A stretch of DNA of 64,000 nt. Origin: Acorus gramineus. Its lineage: Eukaryota > Streptophyta > Magnoliopsida > Acorales > Acoraceae. Below the pieces are notes generated by a model. The model worked only from the letters and a program-made list of their open reading frames with translations. It was not told where the DNA came from and made no database searches. How positions within the stretch are numbered: the first letter of the stretch is position 1; every line of letters begins with the position of its first letter. Of the stretch, positions 22,418 to 33,237 are shown in pieces. A program made the translations under genes and the position numbers. Location of the stretch: contig CM060847.1 in the NCBI GenBank assembly GCA_030737835.1, positions 22,369,304 through 22,433,303 on the forward strand. Reading direction: 5' to 3'.

Positions 22418-22418
<1 letters not shown>
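21216..22418. other. Intergenic DNA with fragments of the duplicated segment
   Basis: 21570-21960 matches the motif block seen at 16600-16870 and 49850-50440 (CATGACAAACAAACA followed later by GATATTGGAGGAA-like sequence). 22325-22420 resembles the peptide-gene intron at 10545-10660. No exon of the peptide gene was found nearby. Confidence 0.4.

Positions 22419-22464
<46 letters not shown>
22419..22464. repeat. (AT)n microsatellite
   Basis: About 46 bp of uninterrupted AT dinucleotides, followed at once by an unrelated GC-richer stretch of about 85 bp (22466-22550). Confidence 0.95.
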
Positions 22465-22466
<2 letters not shown>

Positions 22467-23663
22467 GAGGGACCCCCGTGGCTGACCTTACGATCGAGCT
22501 GGGAAGGCTACCTCCACCTGTTTACCCCGATCCCACAGAAAATATGAGCGCCCTTATTTATTGACATTTCTCATTCCTTTTGATCTTAACAATTTTTCTA
22601 ATACATGAACATTGAATGATTCTACAAAGACTAAAAATAATGCGACAGATTATAACTCTATTTTCATAAATAAAAAGAAATAATAAACTCTAATAATGTT
22701 GTATAGGGTCCTTCTAGAAACTAATTTTGAGAAAACAATTTTTTTTTAATATAAATCACTCTCAACGAACATTTTCATAAAAATTATTATCAACCACTTT
22801 TTTCTTTTATTTTTATGTGTTAGATGTCAAATTAAACAACTTTTTTAAAAAAAATTGGTTGACAACATGTTTTATGAAAAAATTATATTTAAAAATTGAT
22901 CATGGCATAAAAATGAAACATTATAATGCTAAAACTCAACTATTATGCCTCATCCTATGAATAGTAATTAACATTGGCAACAACATAAAAAAAAAAGATT
23001 ATTTAGTCTCCGCCCCACCTAAAATATGCAAATTATTATAAAAAAAATCCTCTAAAATATAATATTATTATAAACCCCCTTAAAATATTACCTAGCTTTG
23101 TAAAAATTCAATAGTCAACAAACTAAGAATGTTGGGGGAATATTTCATCTCAATATATGTATATTGACTATTATACCCTCCCCATTAATGGAAAAAGGCA
23201 TTAATTACCCTTCTTCAACCTCTTGAAATCTCTTTTTAGAGTATTCCAGCCGTTTGGTTCGAATCTTTTTTTTGTGGAATTACTTGACTGAGAATCATTT
23301 TATCACGAATTCATATTCCATCAGACTGTTTGGTTTACTAATGGATTTCTCCAAAGAATCACACATAGAAAATGTTAAGGAATTTGATTTAAAAATCTAA
23401 AATACACTTACCATTATACAATACTTGCAAAATATATTTCTTTACCCATATCACATATCACAATTATAAAAAAGAAGTAATTTTTTATAAATATTTAATG
23501 AATGCAAATAAATAAAACAACCGATTATATAATTAAACACATCACACATCACATATTATACCAATTATAATAATATTTAAACCCATCTATAAAAATAAAA
23601 ACTGAATCTAAAATTATAAAATAACAAAGTTTCTTAATTATAAAATCAAAACAACTATATAAA
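22465..23663. other. AT-rich intergenic DNA, nothing recognised
   Basis: Contains a short GC-richer stretch at 22466-22550 of unknown origin, then AT-rich sequence with poly-A/T runs and small repeats. No coding frame, RNA gene or bounded element was recognised. Confidence 0.4.
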
Positions 23664-23926
23664 GGGTTTTTTATTTTTAAGTCCCCATAAACTATAGAAT
23701 GTAGTGATTGATCCCTCACTTCTTCATATTTTGGTTTTAGCCCCTAGATTTTTCTTTTTAGTCCCTGCGAGGGACCTATCCTTAAATTATTTAATTTTCT
23801 TTTTAGTCCCTGGGAGGACTAAAAGGAACATATCCTTTAAATCTGGGGACTAAACCCAAAATATGAAGAAGTGAGGGATCGATCACTAAATCCTATAGTT
23901 TGTGGGGACTTAAAAATAAAAAACTC
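23664..23926. mobile_element. MULE-type MITE (family M1), 263 bp
   Basis: Nearly the whole element is an inverted repeat: GGGTTTTTTATTTTTAAGTC on the left mirrors the right end. Target 9-mers CTATATAAA (23655-23663) and ATATATAAA (23927-23935) match at 8 of 9 positions. A sister copy lies at 54867-55141. Confidence 0.85.
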
Positions 23927-24175
23927 ATATATAAAATGGTGAGTAAAAAAAAGAGAAAAGGCTATTTATTTAGAATGGATGTAGATAGGAATTTAATTAA
24001 TTTGTAAACGATATAATAGTAATCTAATTTAAAATTCATGGTGGAATTTGAGATTACTACAAAAATGAGTGGGAATTTGATTCCACCATATTTTCCCATA
24101 TACCTTGATTTTAATTCCAGTGGAGCCCAACAAAAATTATATAAATATTTTTATATAAATATTTCCTTCAAATTT

Positions 24176-26040
24176 TTTTTATATAAATATCTTTTTTAAC
24201 GATATATACACTTTTAAACAAATCATATCACATGAGTACTGGATTGCACATGGAGTTGTAGGTTACATTTTATAGCTTTGTTAGATAAATTTGTAGGTGC
24301 AGTCTTAAAATAATTTTTATTTGTGTCACAAATACAAAGATTTTAAGAGGAAAGTATTAAACGACATCACTTGGGTGTGACACAATTATATTAAGCAAAA
24401 TGTTAGGAATAACAATTCTTATTGTCTTTTATGGTCCACATCATGTTTTATTTTTTTTTTAATTGTACATGTTTGTCTAATGAAGTAAAAATAAAGCACA
24501 TACTTGAATAAATTAAATATATATATCATATGTAGTTTTCTAATTGGTATACACTAGCTTAATACTATGTTAGGGAAAGTGGATGTTGCAAAAAGGTACT
24601 GTACATATTAATGTGTTTGAATCACCTAGCTTTGCACAATACATAAACTTAATGCATATTTACATGAATTTTTCACTCATTAAAATTTGCTCTTCTATGT
24701 ATATTAAGCATTATAACATTTTCTATAATAAAAATAATAATCATGTGTTTTTTTACACAGGATATGAATCTCAACATCCAGGGCATCAATGATAGAAAAA
24801 GAAATGCATGACAAACATAAAAAAAAAAAAAGGGTTAAAGACATTTAAGTCCCTACAAACATGGAAAAACCCATATAAGTCCCTACTAAAATTGGGACAG
24901 ACGTACGAGTCCCTGAAAACTCAGAAAAACCCAATTATCATCCTTGAGTTAAATTTCCATCCAAATTTAACGGAATATTCCTAGAATATTCCATCACATA
25001 TAATTACGTAGACACTGAAGTCCTTATAAACAGTCATAAAGATAAATTAGTCATTACAAAAGATAAAATTGCCCCTAAAAGGCTTTTACATTAAATTGTG
25101 TATATATTATAGTCCCTATAAATAATCATAAAGACAAATTAGTCCCCGCAAAAGATAAAATTGCCCTTGAAAGACTTTTATATGTAATTGAATAGACATT
25201 ACAGTCCTTATAAACAATCGTAAAGACAAATTGGTCTCTCTAAAAGACAAAAATACCCTTGAAGGATTTTTACATTTAATTGTGCATACATTGCAATTTA
25301 AAAATTAAATACCCTCTAAAAGACTGCAATTTCTACACAATTAAATGTAAAAATTCTTCAGGGGCATTTTTGTCTTTTACATGTACCAATTTGTCTTTAC
25401 GATTATTTATAAGGACTGTAATGTCTATCCAATTAAATGTAAAAATCTTTCAGGGGCAATTTTGTCTTTTGCAAGAACTAATTTGTCTTTATGATTGTTT
25501 ATAGGGATTGCAATGTGTACACAATTTAATGTAAAAGTCTTTCAGGGGCAATTTTATTTTTTGTAGGGACTAATTTGTCTTTATGACTGTTTATAAGGAC
25601 TTCAATGTCAACACAATTATATGTGACAGAATATTCTGGGAATATTCTGTTAAATTTGAATGAAAATTTAACTCAGGGATGATAATTGAATTTTTTTTAG
25701 TTTTTAGGGACTCGTACGTCTGTTCTAATTTTAATAGGGACTTATATGGGTTTTCCTATGTTTGTGGGGACTTAAATGTTTTTAACCCTAAAAAAAATTA
25801 GATCATTTTAACAACGTGACTTATCTGTCTTGATTTACATGAAAAAATGAAAATGAAGGAGACGTGACAAACAAACATGTTATAAGTTCAAATTCATTGT
25901 TTCTCCATAATTACATCCTCTGACAAGTAAATTAATAAATAAAAATAAAGTAATATAAAGTGATCTTGAGCAACTAAGATATAAGACAATGGAGGAAAGC
26001 CAAAGCTACATACATGTAAATGTGGAATGATGTATTGAAT
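24176..26040 (+). repeat. Third relative of the long duplicated segment
   Basis: Matches 15270-15545 plus 16337-16870 and 49350-50440 in order and orientation, including CATGGAGTTGTAGGT, TATACACTAGCTTAATACTA and TTGGAGGAAA-like landmarks. It is interrupted by the foldback element at 24832-25788. Confidence 0.65.
24832..25788. mobile_element. Foldback MULE-type element (family M2), 957 bp
   Basis: Two arms of about 480 bp are inverted copies of each other, starting GGGTTAAAGACATTTAAGTC and ending with the complement. Each arm contains 3-4 direct repeats of about 100-120 bp built around AAAGACAAATTAGTCC and AAAATTGCCC. The flanking 9-mers are A-rich (24823-24831 and 25789-25797; 8 of 9 match). 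A second copy is at 55387-56698. No transposase remnant is present. Confidence 0.8.
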
Positions 26041-26450
26041 GTGAAATGCATATGCTGAATGTGAAGTGCTACATATTTTATTATGTGTTGATGTGCTGAA
26101 ACATAGACATGCTATACCAACATATAAATGTATAACATACGTTGTGAACAGTGGCGGACATAAGATTTTCTGAAAGGAGGGTTACATGAAAAATTTTAGG
26201 AATACAAATTAAAAATTCTATAAATAAAATATTATTTTTCATGTGTCTTTCTTTTTTTTGCCCCCAATCAAATTAATCATTTCTCGTAAGTATAATTATA
26301 CAAATAACAAAAGACAATATTCACTTATTCACAGGAAAAAACAACAGAGAGAAAAAATTATTATTATTTAAAAAATACAAGAAATATCATAATTCAATTA
26401 AAAAAAATGAAATAAATCACCAATAAAATATTAACAAAACACACACACAC
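25798..26450. other. Intergenic DNA, end of the third duplicated segment
   Basis: To about 26040 it continues the duplicated segment. After that it is AT-rich with a CA run at 26438-26452 that precedes the SINE. No gene was seen. Confidence 0.4.
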
Positions 26451-26461
26451 ACAATAGACTT

Positions 26462-26629
26462 CTTTTTTTTTTTCGGTAGACAAGGCCCACAGAGGGCAAG
26501 TACACCTAGGCGCAAAGCCTGAAACACACCCCATGAGAAAGGATACACACCGGACTTGAATCTTGATTGTCCACAAGAGACTCGTACAACTCTTCCACCT
26601 CGTTAGGCGAGGGGACTTGCGAGATTCTT
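26462..26629 (-). mobile_element. tRNA-derived SINE with 11-bp target duplication
   Basis: On the minus strand the element has an A-box-like CTCGCCTAACGAGG (around 26598-26611), a B-box-like GATTCAAGTCC (26562-26552) about 35 nt later, and an A-tail (T-run 26462-26473 on the plus strand). It is flanked by ACAATAGACTT on both sides (26451-26461 and 26630-26640). Internal pol III promoter boxes, A-tail and an 11-bp duplication together define a SINE of about 168 bp. Confidence 0.85.
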
Positions 26630-26935
26630 ACAATAGACTTTGAATGGTTGAGATCTGAAATAGAGACCTGGTGTAAATTGAATGTTTTGACCTTTTCAAC
26701 TTTAATTTTGATAATCATGAGAATGTGAGAATATGAGATCTATAATATTATGTCTCTTTTATGTTGTTCTTACTTTTCTTCTCTATTTTTTTAGTTGTTT
26801 GAAGGCTGAGATTTAGTAGAGAATTTGTTTTTTTAATTTTGAGGGGGCTTAAACTCACCACTGGAACATAGTTTACTTAATTGAGATTTAATGGGGATTC
26901 TATTTATATTTTTCAATTATGAGGGGGATCTTAAG

Positions 26936-27371
26936 TAGAGCTGTAACTTGGGTCGAGTTGAACCTGAACCCGACAGGTTGGACCCGATTTTAACATGGGT
27001 TGGGTTATCCAAATTGGGTTCAGGTTCGAATTGGTCAATTCGGGTTAACTCACAAATCGGGTTGGGTTCGGGTTGGCTCACTCACAACCTGACCCAACCT
27101 GAACTCATAAATTAATAATTAAAAAAAAAATAATGACCGTTCATTATGTAGTTTCTAATCTGGGCAGTCCAAATTTTAGGTAAACATAACTAATCTTACG
27201 GGTTGGGTCGGGTTGGTTTATTTAATTTGCACATCATGTTAGAAAATCGGGTTGGGTCGGATTGGGTCAAGTTGGTTTACTTAATTACAGGTTGGGTTCG
27301 GGTTAAGGTTGAATAGTTTAGAATTCGGGTTGGGGTCAACCCGAACCCAACCCGCCCAAGTTGCAGCCCTA
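26936..27371. mobile_element. hAT-type MITE, 8-bp target duplication
   Basis: Ends TAGAGCTGTAACTTGGG and CCCAAGTTGCAGCCCTA are inverted repeats; the flanks ATCTTAAG and GTCTTAAA share six of eight bases. The arms are rich in GGGTTGGGTTCGGGTT repeats and their complements. Confidence 0.75.
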
Positions 27372-27379
27372 GTCTTAAA

Positions 27380-29129
27380 GCCCCCTAGCAAACACATGGG
27401 TTTGCCCCTGGTTACCAACTACCAAGACCTGATGGCTGATGATAATCTCAAACCCTAAATTCCTACTATAACTGTCATTACATTGCAACCAAGCCATGTG
27501 TGATTTATTTTATGTATTATCTCATCAAATTATGATAATGGATTCAAAAATAAAAATAATGGAGATCAGTGAGATTGAGATTACATACATTAGGAAACAT
27601 TTCTAAGTGGAGAAGAAAAAAAAATTACTTGATCTTCTTGAAGGAGCTTTATGGAGAAGAAGATGATAGAGCCGAGGTGACCACAAAGAAAGGGCAGGAG
27701 TTAAGAGAGACTTTAGGACATTGTGTGATTTGAGCAGTCATTTGCAGTAATGAATGGAAAACCATTGCAATTAATGTGCATATTTGATGCGTTTATTTCC
27801 CCCCCCCTTTTTTTTTTTTTTTTTGGATCAGGTTAGGTCTAACACCCATATGACAATTAGATTACCCAACGCGTGTTGAACTATTAGATCTAACCTCATT
27901 AAAATTGACATATCAAAATTCATTATAATTGAGATATCCGGTAATTAAAACTTTTAAACTAAATATAGCATTTAATCAAATTCTAATTTTTTTTATTTTA
28001 GAAACTTCTGAATTTATTTCCCTTTCTCCTTCTCCTTCTCCTCCCATATTCTTCCCCTAATTAAAACCAATATGATATGCATACTTTCACGGAAGAATAT
28101 TTATAGGGGCTATTCTATTCTGATTAATTTTAGTTTACGTAGACTTCTTTCACTACTATAATTTTTTGACATTAATCACGGTTGTATCATATTTATCAAA
28201 AATTGAGATCATTTTATTTATGATTAAATTTTTTTCAAACGTGATCATTTAAAAATATAAGATCATTATTTTTAATAAAACGTAATCGTTTTGTTATTAA
28301 ACATCACGATTTATCAAAAAAAAAAAAAAAAACTAAACTGTTATCAAATATTTTATCATGGGTTATTTAAAACGTAATTATTTCAAAAATAAAATATCAT
28401 ATTTTAATAAAAAAAAAAACAGATCTTTCTTATGAAAAAAAGCATAAAAAATATGATGCTGAGAATTCAGCGTGGACCCCAAATACCCGACCCCACATTC
28501 TCACGTGTACCCTCTGCCCCATCTCCTCGCCGTCCGCGACGACGCAGCCGCAACCGCCGGCCCTTCCTCCTCCGTCGGCGCAGTGGCGACCGCCGCCCCT
28601 TCCTCCTCGCCGACGCAGTCGCAGCCGCCGCCCCATCCTCTCTCACGTGTAAGTCTCTCTCCCTCCCTCTTCCTCTTCTTCCTTCTCCTCCTCCAGATCA
28701 GCCACGGCCGATCTCTCCCGCATCAGAAGGTCTTCAATCATCTCTCTCTCTCTCTCTATCTTGATTTTCATCTTGTCATAATTTGGGGGATTTCATTTGA
28801 TTTTGTGGATTTTAGGGTTTGAATGGTGAAATATGTCTTTTTGGATCGTGTTTTGTTTGTTGTATGATTGATTTAAAGTTAGAGGTGGTTAGGTTTGTGA
28901 CAATTGGATATCTGTATCTGATTTGCGAAATTGGTCACTTGTCGAGATGATCAAACTTTGGGGACTGGTTAGAAAAAAAATAATGTTCATTCATGATGGA
29001 TATCATATCTTATTATAAATTAATGGAACGTAGTCAGAGACTATAGAGAAGTGGGTGTCCATATGTGTGTCTTTTCATCATATGCAATTTATTGGTGCTT
29101 CATTTGAATGGTATATTAGGAGGAATCAC
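27380..29129. other. Intergenic DNA with a GC-rich gene-like patch
   Basis: Mostly AT-rich, with a C/T run at 27799-27825. At 28470-28760 the base composition changes sharply to GC-rich CCG/CTC repeats, with duplicated TCACGTGTA (28500 and 28644), the second extended to GTGTAAGT like a splice donor, then CT microsatellite and a TTTTAGGGTTTGAATGG stretch. It resembles the leader and first intron of a plant gene, but no product can be named and no downstream exons were found. Confidence 0.35.
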
Positions 29130-29132
29130 TTA

Positions 29133-29749
29133 GCCTATGTTTGAATGAAAATAAACCCTCCGGATAACCGCGGACAGAAATTTTGTTGTGTTTGAAAAGT
29201 TTGGATAACCCTAGATAAAGTATGTCATAATAAACCGGTATAAAGTAGTATATGGATTCCAATCAACTCCTTGAATAAAAGTTATCCTAGGTTATTAGCC
29301 TATGTTTGAATGAAAATAAACCCCTGGATAATCCCGGATAACCCCGGATACAAATTTTGTTGTGTTTGAAAAGCCCGGATAACCCCAGATGAAGTATGCC
29401 AGAATAAACTGGTATAAAGTGGCATATAGATTCCAATCAACTCCTAGAATAAAAGTTATCCTAGGTTATTCTACCCAAAAATTATGTGAGTCCACTGTCA
29501 ATCAACTGTTATCACCTCTTATAAATCATCTGTCAAATCAACTATCATTATTTTTTTACCTTTTATAAATCTTTATCCATACTTTATTCACATTTTACCC
29601 AAACAACAAAACATTTATTTTTACATTTATCAACGAGAATAATTCAAAACACAATCAAACACAAAATCATTTTATCCTTATTTATACTCACTTATGCTCG
29701 GATAAATGTATACCCAAGAATAAATCATATCCCCGTTCCAAACAGGGGC
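29133..29749. mobile_element. Tourist-like MITE with internal tandem duplication
   Basis: Terminal repeats GCCTATGTTTGAATG and CGTTCCAAACAGGGGC, flanked by TTA on both sides (29130-29132 and 29750-29752). The left part is duplicated: about 165 bp starting TAGCCTATGTTTGAATG at 29131 recurs from 29296 with modest divergence. Confidence 0.8.
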
Positions 29750-29752
29750 TTA

Positions 29753-31004
29753 GTTTTTCTATACAAAATATTGGCTGTGTGATTGACATAAAAAATAAAA
29801 AAATGTTGGTCTTTTGAGTGTTTTTGTTTGGTACATTTTATTTGATAATTGATATTGATGTTATTTTACATGAATTTTTATTAGAAATTGAGATTACTCA
29901 TGGACACTCTTAGGTGGTGAATAAAAGAAAGGGAAGAGGTCCAACAGTCCTTCCACGTGTTCCAAAAAGCAGGGCAAATGAAAAATGAAAGATAAATACA
30001 ATGAGAGGAGACAACACATAAGAAAGGCGTCTCCTGAATTATCCAGCTATTCGGGTTTGTTTTAGCTTGTTTCATGGTCTTTATCACATATGCAAATTAG
30101 CATAGGGTGCCAACAGACCTATACAAAACATATGAACAACTAAACCCACCACCATTTCATTCTCATAGTTTATCTCCTCTCTGGCTCTCTCTCTCCCCTC
30201 AACCCTCCTCCACCGACGCCACCACCGCAGCCACCACCATCAAACCATCACCAACACCGCCTCCACCAGGACCACCATCACCACATCAACCACACCCCCA
30301 CCACCACGGCTACCACCACACAACCACATCGATCACCCCTCCACCATCACTGCAGCCACCACCATAGCCTTCGCTCCTACACCTCCTCCCCGGCCTTCTC
30401 TTATGGTTACATTTATTTGTGAATTTTTTTTGCAAGTATATTCTTTATAAATTGGGTGAACATCTATCCTCTGTTTTTGTGTTATTTTCATATTAGAAGC
30501 TTAATTTAATGGCAGGATTAATACATGGCAAGATTCATGAGTCTTCGTTATATCTTCATTTTCATTTAGTTTTTGAATTTATGGTGAGGGATTGTGCTTT
30601 AGTGTCTGAATATTTGATAAGTCTTCAGGCAAATGGTGAGATTTGTGGTACCAATTGATTCTTTTAATTTATAAGTTACCTACATTATCGAAGTTGTTGA
30701 AATTAGTTATCATATGGTCGGTTAAAATAAAAAAAATTATGCACATTTAGTAGAAACACCTACTTGCATTAAATAAAAAAAAGTGGGTTTGATTTTCTTA
30801 ATTTTCCTTCCCTTGTGATGGTAGAATTTCTCTTCTGACCGTACTGCATCTAACAATCATGCGTGTGGTTTCCACATTTAATTCATTCTACACATTTCTT
30901 TTCACACTAGAAAAAAAATAATGTATTTCACTCATTTATTCCCACATTTTCACATATATTCAGTTTTCGTGATGACCTGTAATTCAAGAGTATAATATTT
31001 CTTG
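29753..31004. other. Intergenic DNA with a CCACCA-rich tract
   Basis: 30120-30420 holds a CT-rich then CCACCA-rich stretch, similar in style to the patch at 28.5 kb. Its frame encodes only low-complexity Pro/Thr/His and is not convincing as a gene. The rest is AT-rich. The right end, TCTTG at 31000-31004, is the target duplication of the copia element. Confidence 0.4.
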
Positions 31005-31311
31005 TGTTGTGAGATATGGTGGATAACCACCACTTCTCTAACCTATAACCTCCCCCACTCTTCATCTCCATAACCTCCCCCACTCTTCTATTCCATAACA
31101 CTCCCATTATTGCCCCACTATCTCCCCCTCACATCTATAGACTTGTAACTCTCCACCTTTGGAATTCCTCTATGCACCCTATAAATAGAGGGGTTCTCTC
31201 TTGTATTCAATCAACAAATAGTGAATAAGAATCTCTCTCTACTTTTCTTCTATATGCTTGTGTGCTTTGTTTATATACTTTTATATATCATATTCTATTT
31301 AGTTTACAACA
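31005..31311 (+). repeat. 5' LTR of the copia element
   Basis: 307 bp. It has a TATA box CTATAAATAG at 31180-31189, followed about 25-30 bp later by the probable transcription start region. The DNA just downstream reads CGTTATCAGCACGAG, a plausible primer-binding site related to the initiator-Met tRNA type. Confidence 0.9.
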
Positions 31312-31737
31312 CGTTATCAGCACGAGAAGCTCTTTGTTAAAGAGAAAGGTTTGTATCGATGGGTTCTTAATGATCTATATAAAAAAAAAATATACTCTCC
31401 TTTGATGTTATGTATTTTTATGTAAATCATCTACTACATACATATGATTAATTTTTTTTTTTTCAATATGCATGGAACCGTATGAAAATTATCAAAATTT
31501 TTCATACATATGTTATGATATGATTAATTTATGAAAACTAGTATGCAATTTTCTCATGCAACAGTATGCGGCATCTATCATTTGATTATTTATTTTTCAT
31601 GTAACTGTTTCATGTTTGCCATCTTTTATTAAAATTTAAATATTATACATCTATGTGTAGAACCAGAAGTTCTCACAAATATCAATTAATTTGATATTTA
31701 TATTTGATTTGAAATTCATTTTAATGTTACAATGTCA

Positions 31738-32684
31738 TGTGTCCCTATAGGATCATACAAAAATTGTAATTACATGGATCCCTGAAGGACCATGTAGAAG
31801 TTATGAATAATGTGTTCCAATTAAGACCATGCAAATTTTATTCTATCCCTGAAGGATCATGTAAAATTCTGATTTTATTCTATCCCTGAAGGACTACAAA
31901 AATTATTACATGGATCCTTGAAGAATCATGTAAAAGATATGATTAAAAATGTCCCTGAAGGACTGATTATATTGTATCCATGAAGGATCATACAAATTTT
32001 ATTTTATTTTATCCCTGAAGGACTGTACAAAAATTATGATTACATGAATCTTTGAAGGATCATGTAATTTTTTATTTTGTTCTATCCCTGAAGGACTATA
32101 CCAAAATCATGATTGTTCGTGTCCCTGTAGGACCAAACAAAAGTTATATGATATGTTTTTCGGATCCTTGAAGGACCAAATAATAAATAAAAAATTTATT
32201 TTGTTCTATCCCTGAAGGACTATAAAAAAAATCATGATTGTTCGTGTCCCTGTAGGACCAAACAAAAGTTATATGATATATTTTTCGGATCCTTGAAGGA
32301 CCAAATAATAAATAAAAAAAGATCCATGTATCCCAGCAGGAACATGTAAAATTTTATTTTGTTCTATCCCTGAAGGACTATAAAAAAAATCATGATTGTT
32401 CGTGTCCCTGTAGGACCAAACAAAAGTTATATGATATATTTTTCGGATCCTTGAAGGACCAAATAATAAATAAAAAAAAGATCCATGTATCCCAGCAGGA
32501 ACATGTAAAATTTTATTTTGTTCTATCCCTGAAGGACTATACAAAAATCATGATTGTTCGTGTCCCTGTAGGACCAAACAAAAGTTATATGATATATTTT
32601 TCAGGTCCTTGAAGGACCAAATAAAAAAAAAAAAAAAAAAAAAGGATCCATGTATCCCAGCAGGAACATGTAAATTATGATTAG
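31738..32684 (+). repeat. Tandem repeats in the copia leader
   Basis: The motif TCCCTGAAGGAC recurs from 31738 to 32560, first irregularly every 30-60 bp, then as a 158-159 bp unit at 32209, 32367 and 32526. Each long unit carries TCCCTGAAGGAC, TCCCTGTAGGACC and TCCTTGAAGGACC plus a poly-A tract. It occupies the place where the leader and the start of gag would lie and contains no long frame on the plus strand. Confidence 0.85.
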
Positions 32685-32699
32685 ATTTCACCATCATCA

Positions 32700-33145
32700 T
32701 CATCATAATGAAGAGGATTTAAAGATTAATACCTCATTGACAAAGGTCCACCGGCCATTATGCCTCAAATATGCTCCAGTTGTAGCAATATTGAGAGCAC
32801 CAATTTTATATATTCTCGTTGCCGAACAACGATTTTTTTAAAATATCATATAACTCAACTCAATGGCATAGCATCATTACCCGAAGTAAATGCATTTTAT
32901 TTTATGTTCGCCATGGAAGTTGTGGTCATGAATGATGAGATCATGATTTATATAGTTGAGAAAGCACAACAATCATAAAGTTTGTAAAATATCTCAAATC
33001 ACTAGAAGTGATTTGCTATTAAACAAAAGCATAATTGAAGGGAAAAGGGTTGCAGAACAAACCCCTAACACAAGGAAAATGATTGTTATGTATTTGGTGC
33101 TTTAAAAATATGGTCACGTACCTGATGTACGATCAGACTTTTATA
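32700..33145 (+). pseudogene. Decayed gag C-terminal remnant of the copia element
   Basis: Near 33083-33140 one frame resembles the gag zinc knuckle CX2CX4HX4C that precedes protease in copia elements, but the second cysteine is Phe, the histidine region is altered, and a TGA interrupts it before the last cysteine. Upstream, only short frames remain. A working capsid protein therefore cannot be made from this copy. The assignment rests on position and a weak motif. Confidence 0.45.
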
Positions 33146-33237
33146 ATTTTTATAATTATAATTTTTCTTTGTTATCTAAAATCCATTTTTCTTATTTTGT
33201 TTATCTTATTTATTTCATTTTCTTTTTTTTTACAAGA

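Noticed and set aside
22466..22550. GC-richer stretch after the AT microsatellite, considered as organelle-derived DNA or an RNA gene
   Set aside because: No tRNA- or rRNA-like structure or recognisable organelle gene could be made out by eye.
28151..28200. Possible CACTA element start (CACTACTATAATTTTTTGA)
   Set aside because: No matching inverted end or 3-bp duplication was found in the window.
30107..30410. Proline/threonine/histidine-rich frame of 86 codons
   Set aside because: It is a CCACCA simple-sequence tract. No signal peptide, domain or gene context supports it.
32269..32544. 91-codon minus-strand frame with repeated residues
   Set aside because: It is the reverse reading of the tandem repeats, with the same peptide block appearing twice.
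31738..32684. CRISPR-like array
   Set aside because: The repeats are long tandem units without distinct spacers, in a plant retrotransposon leader.
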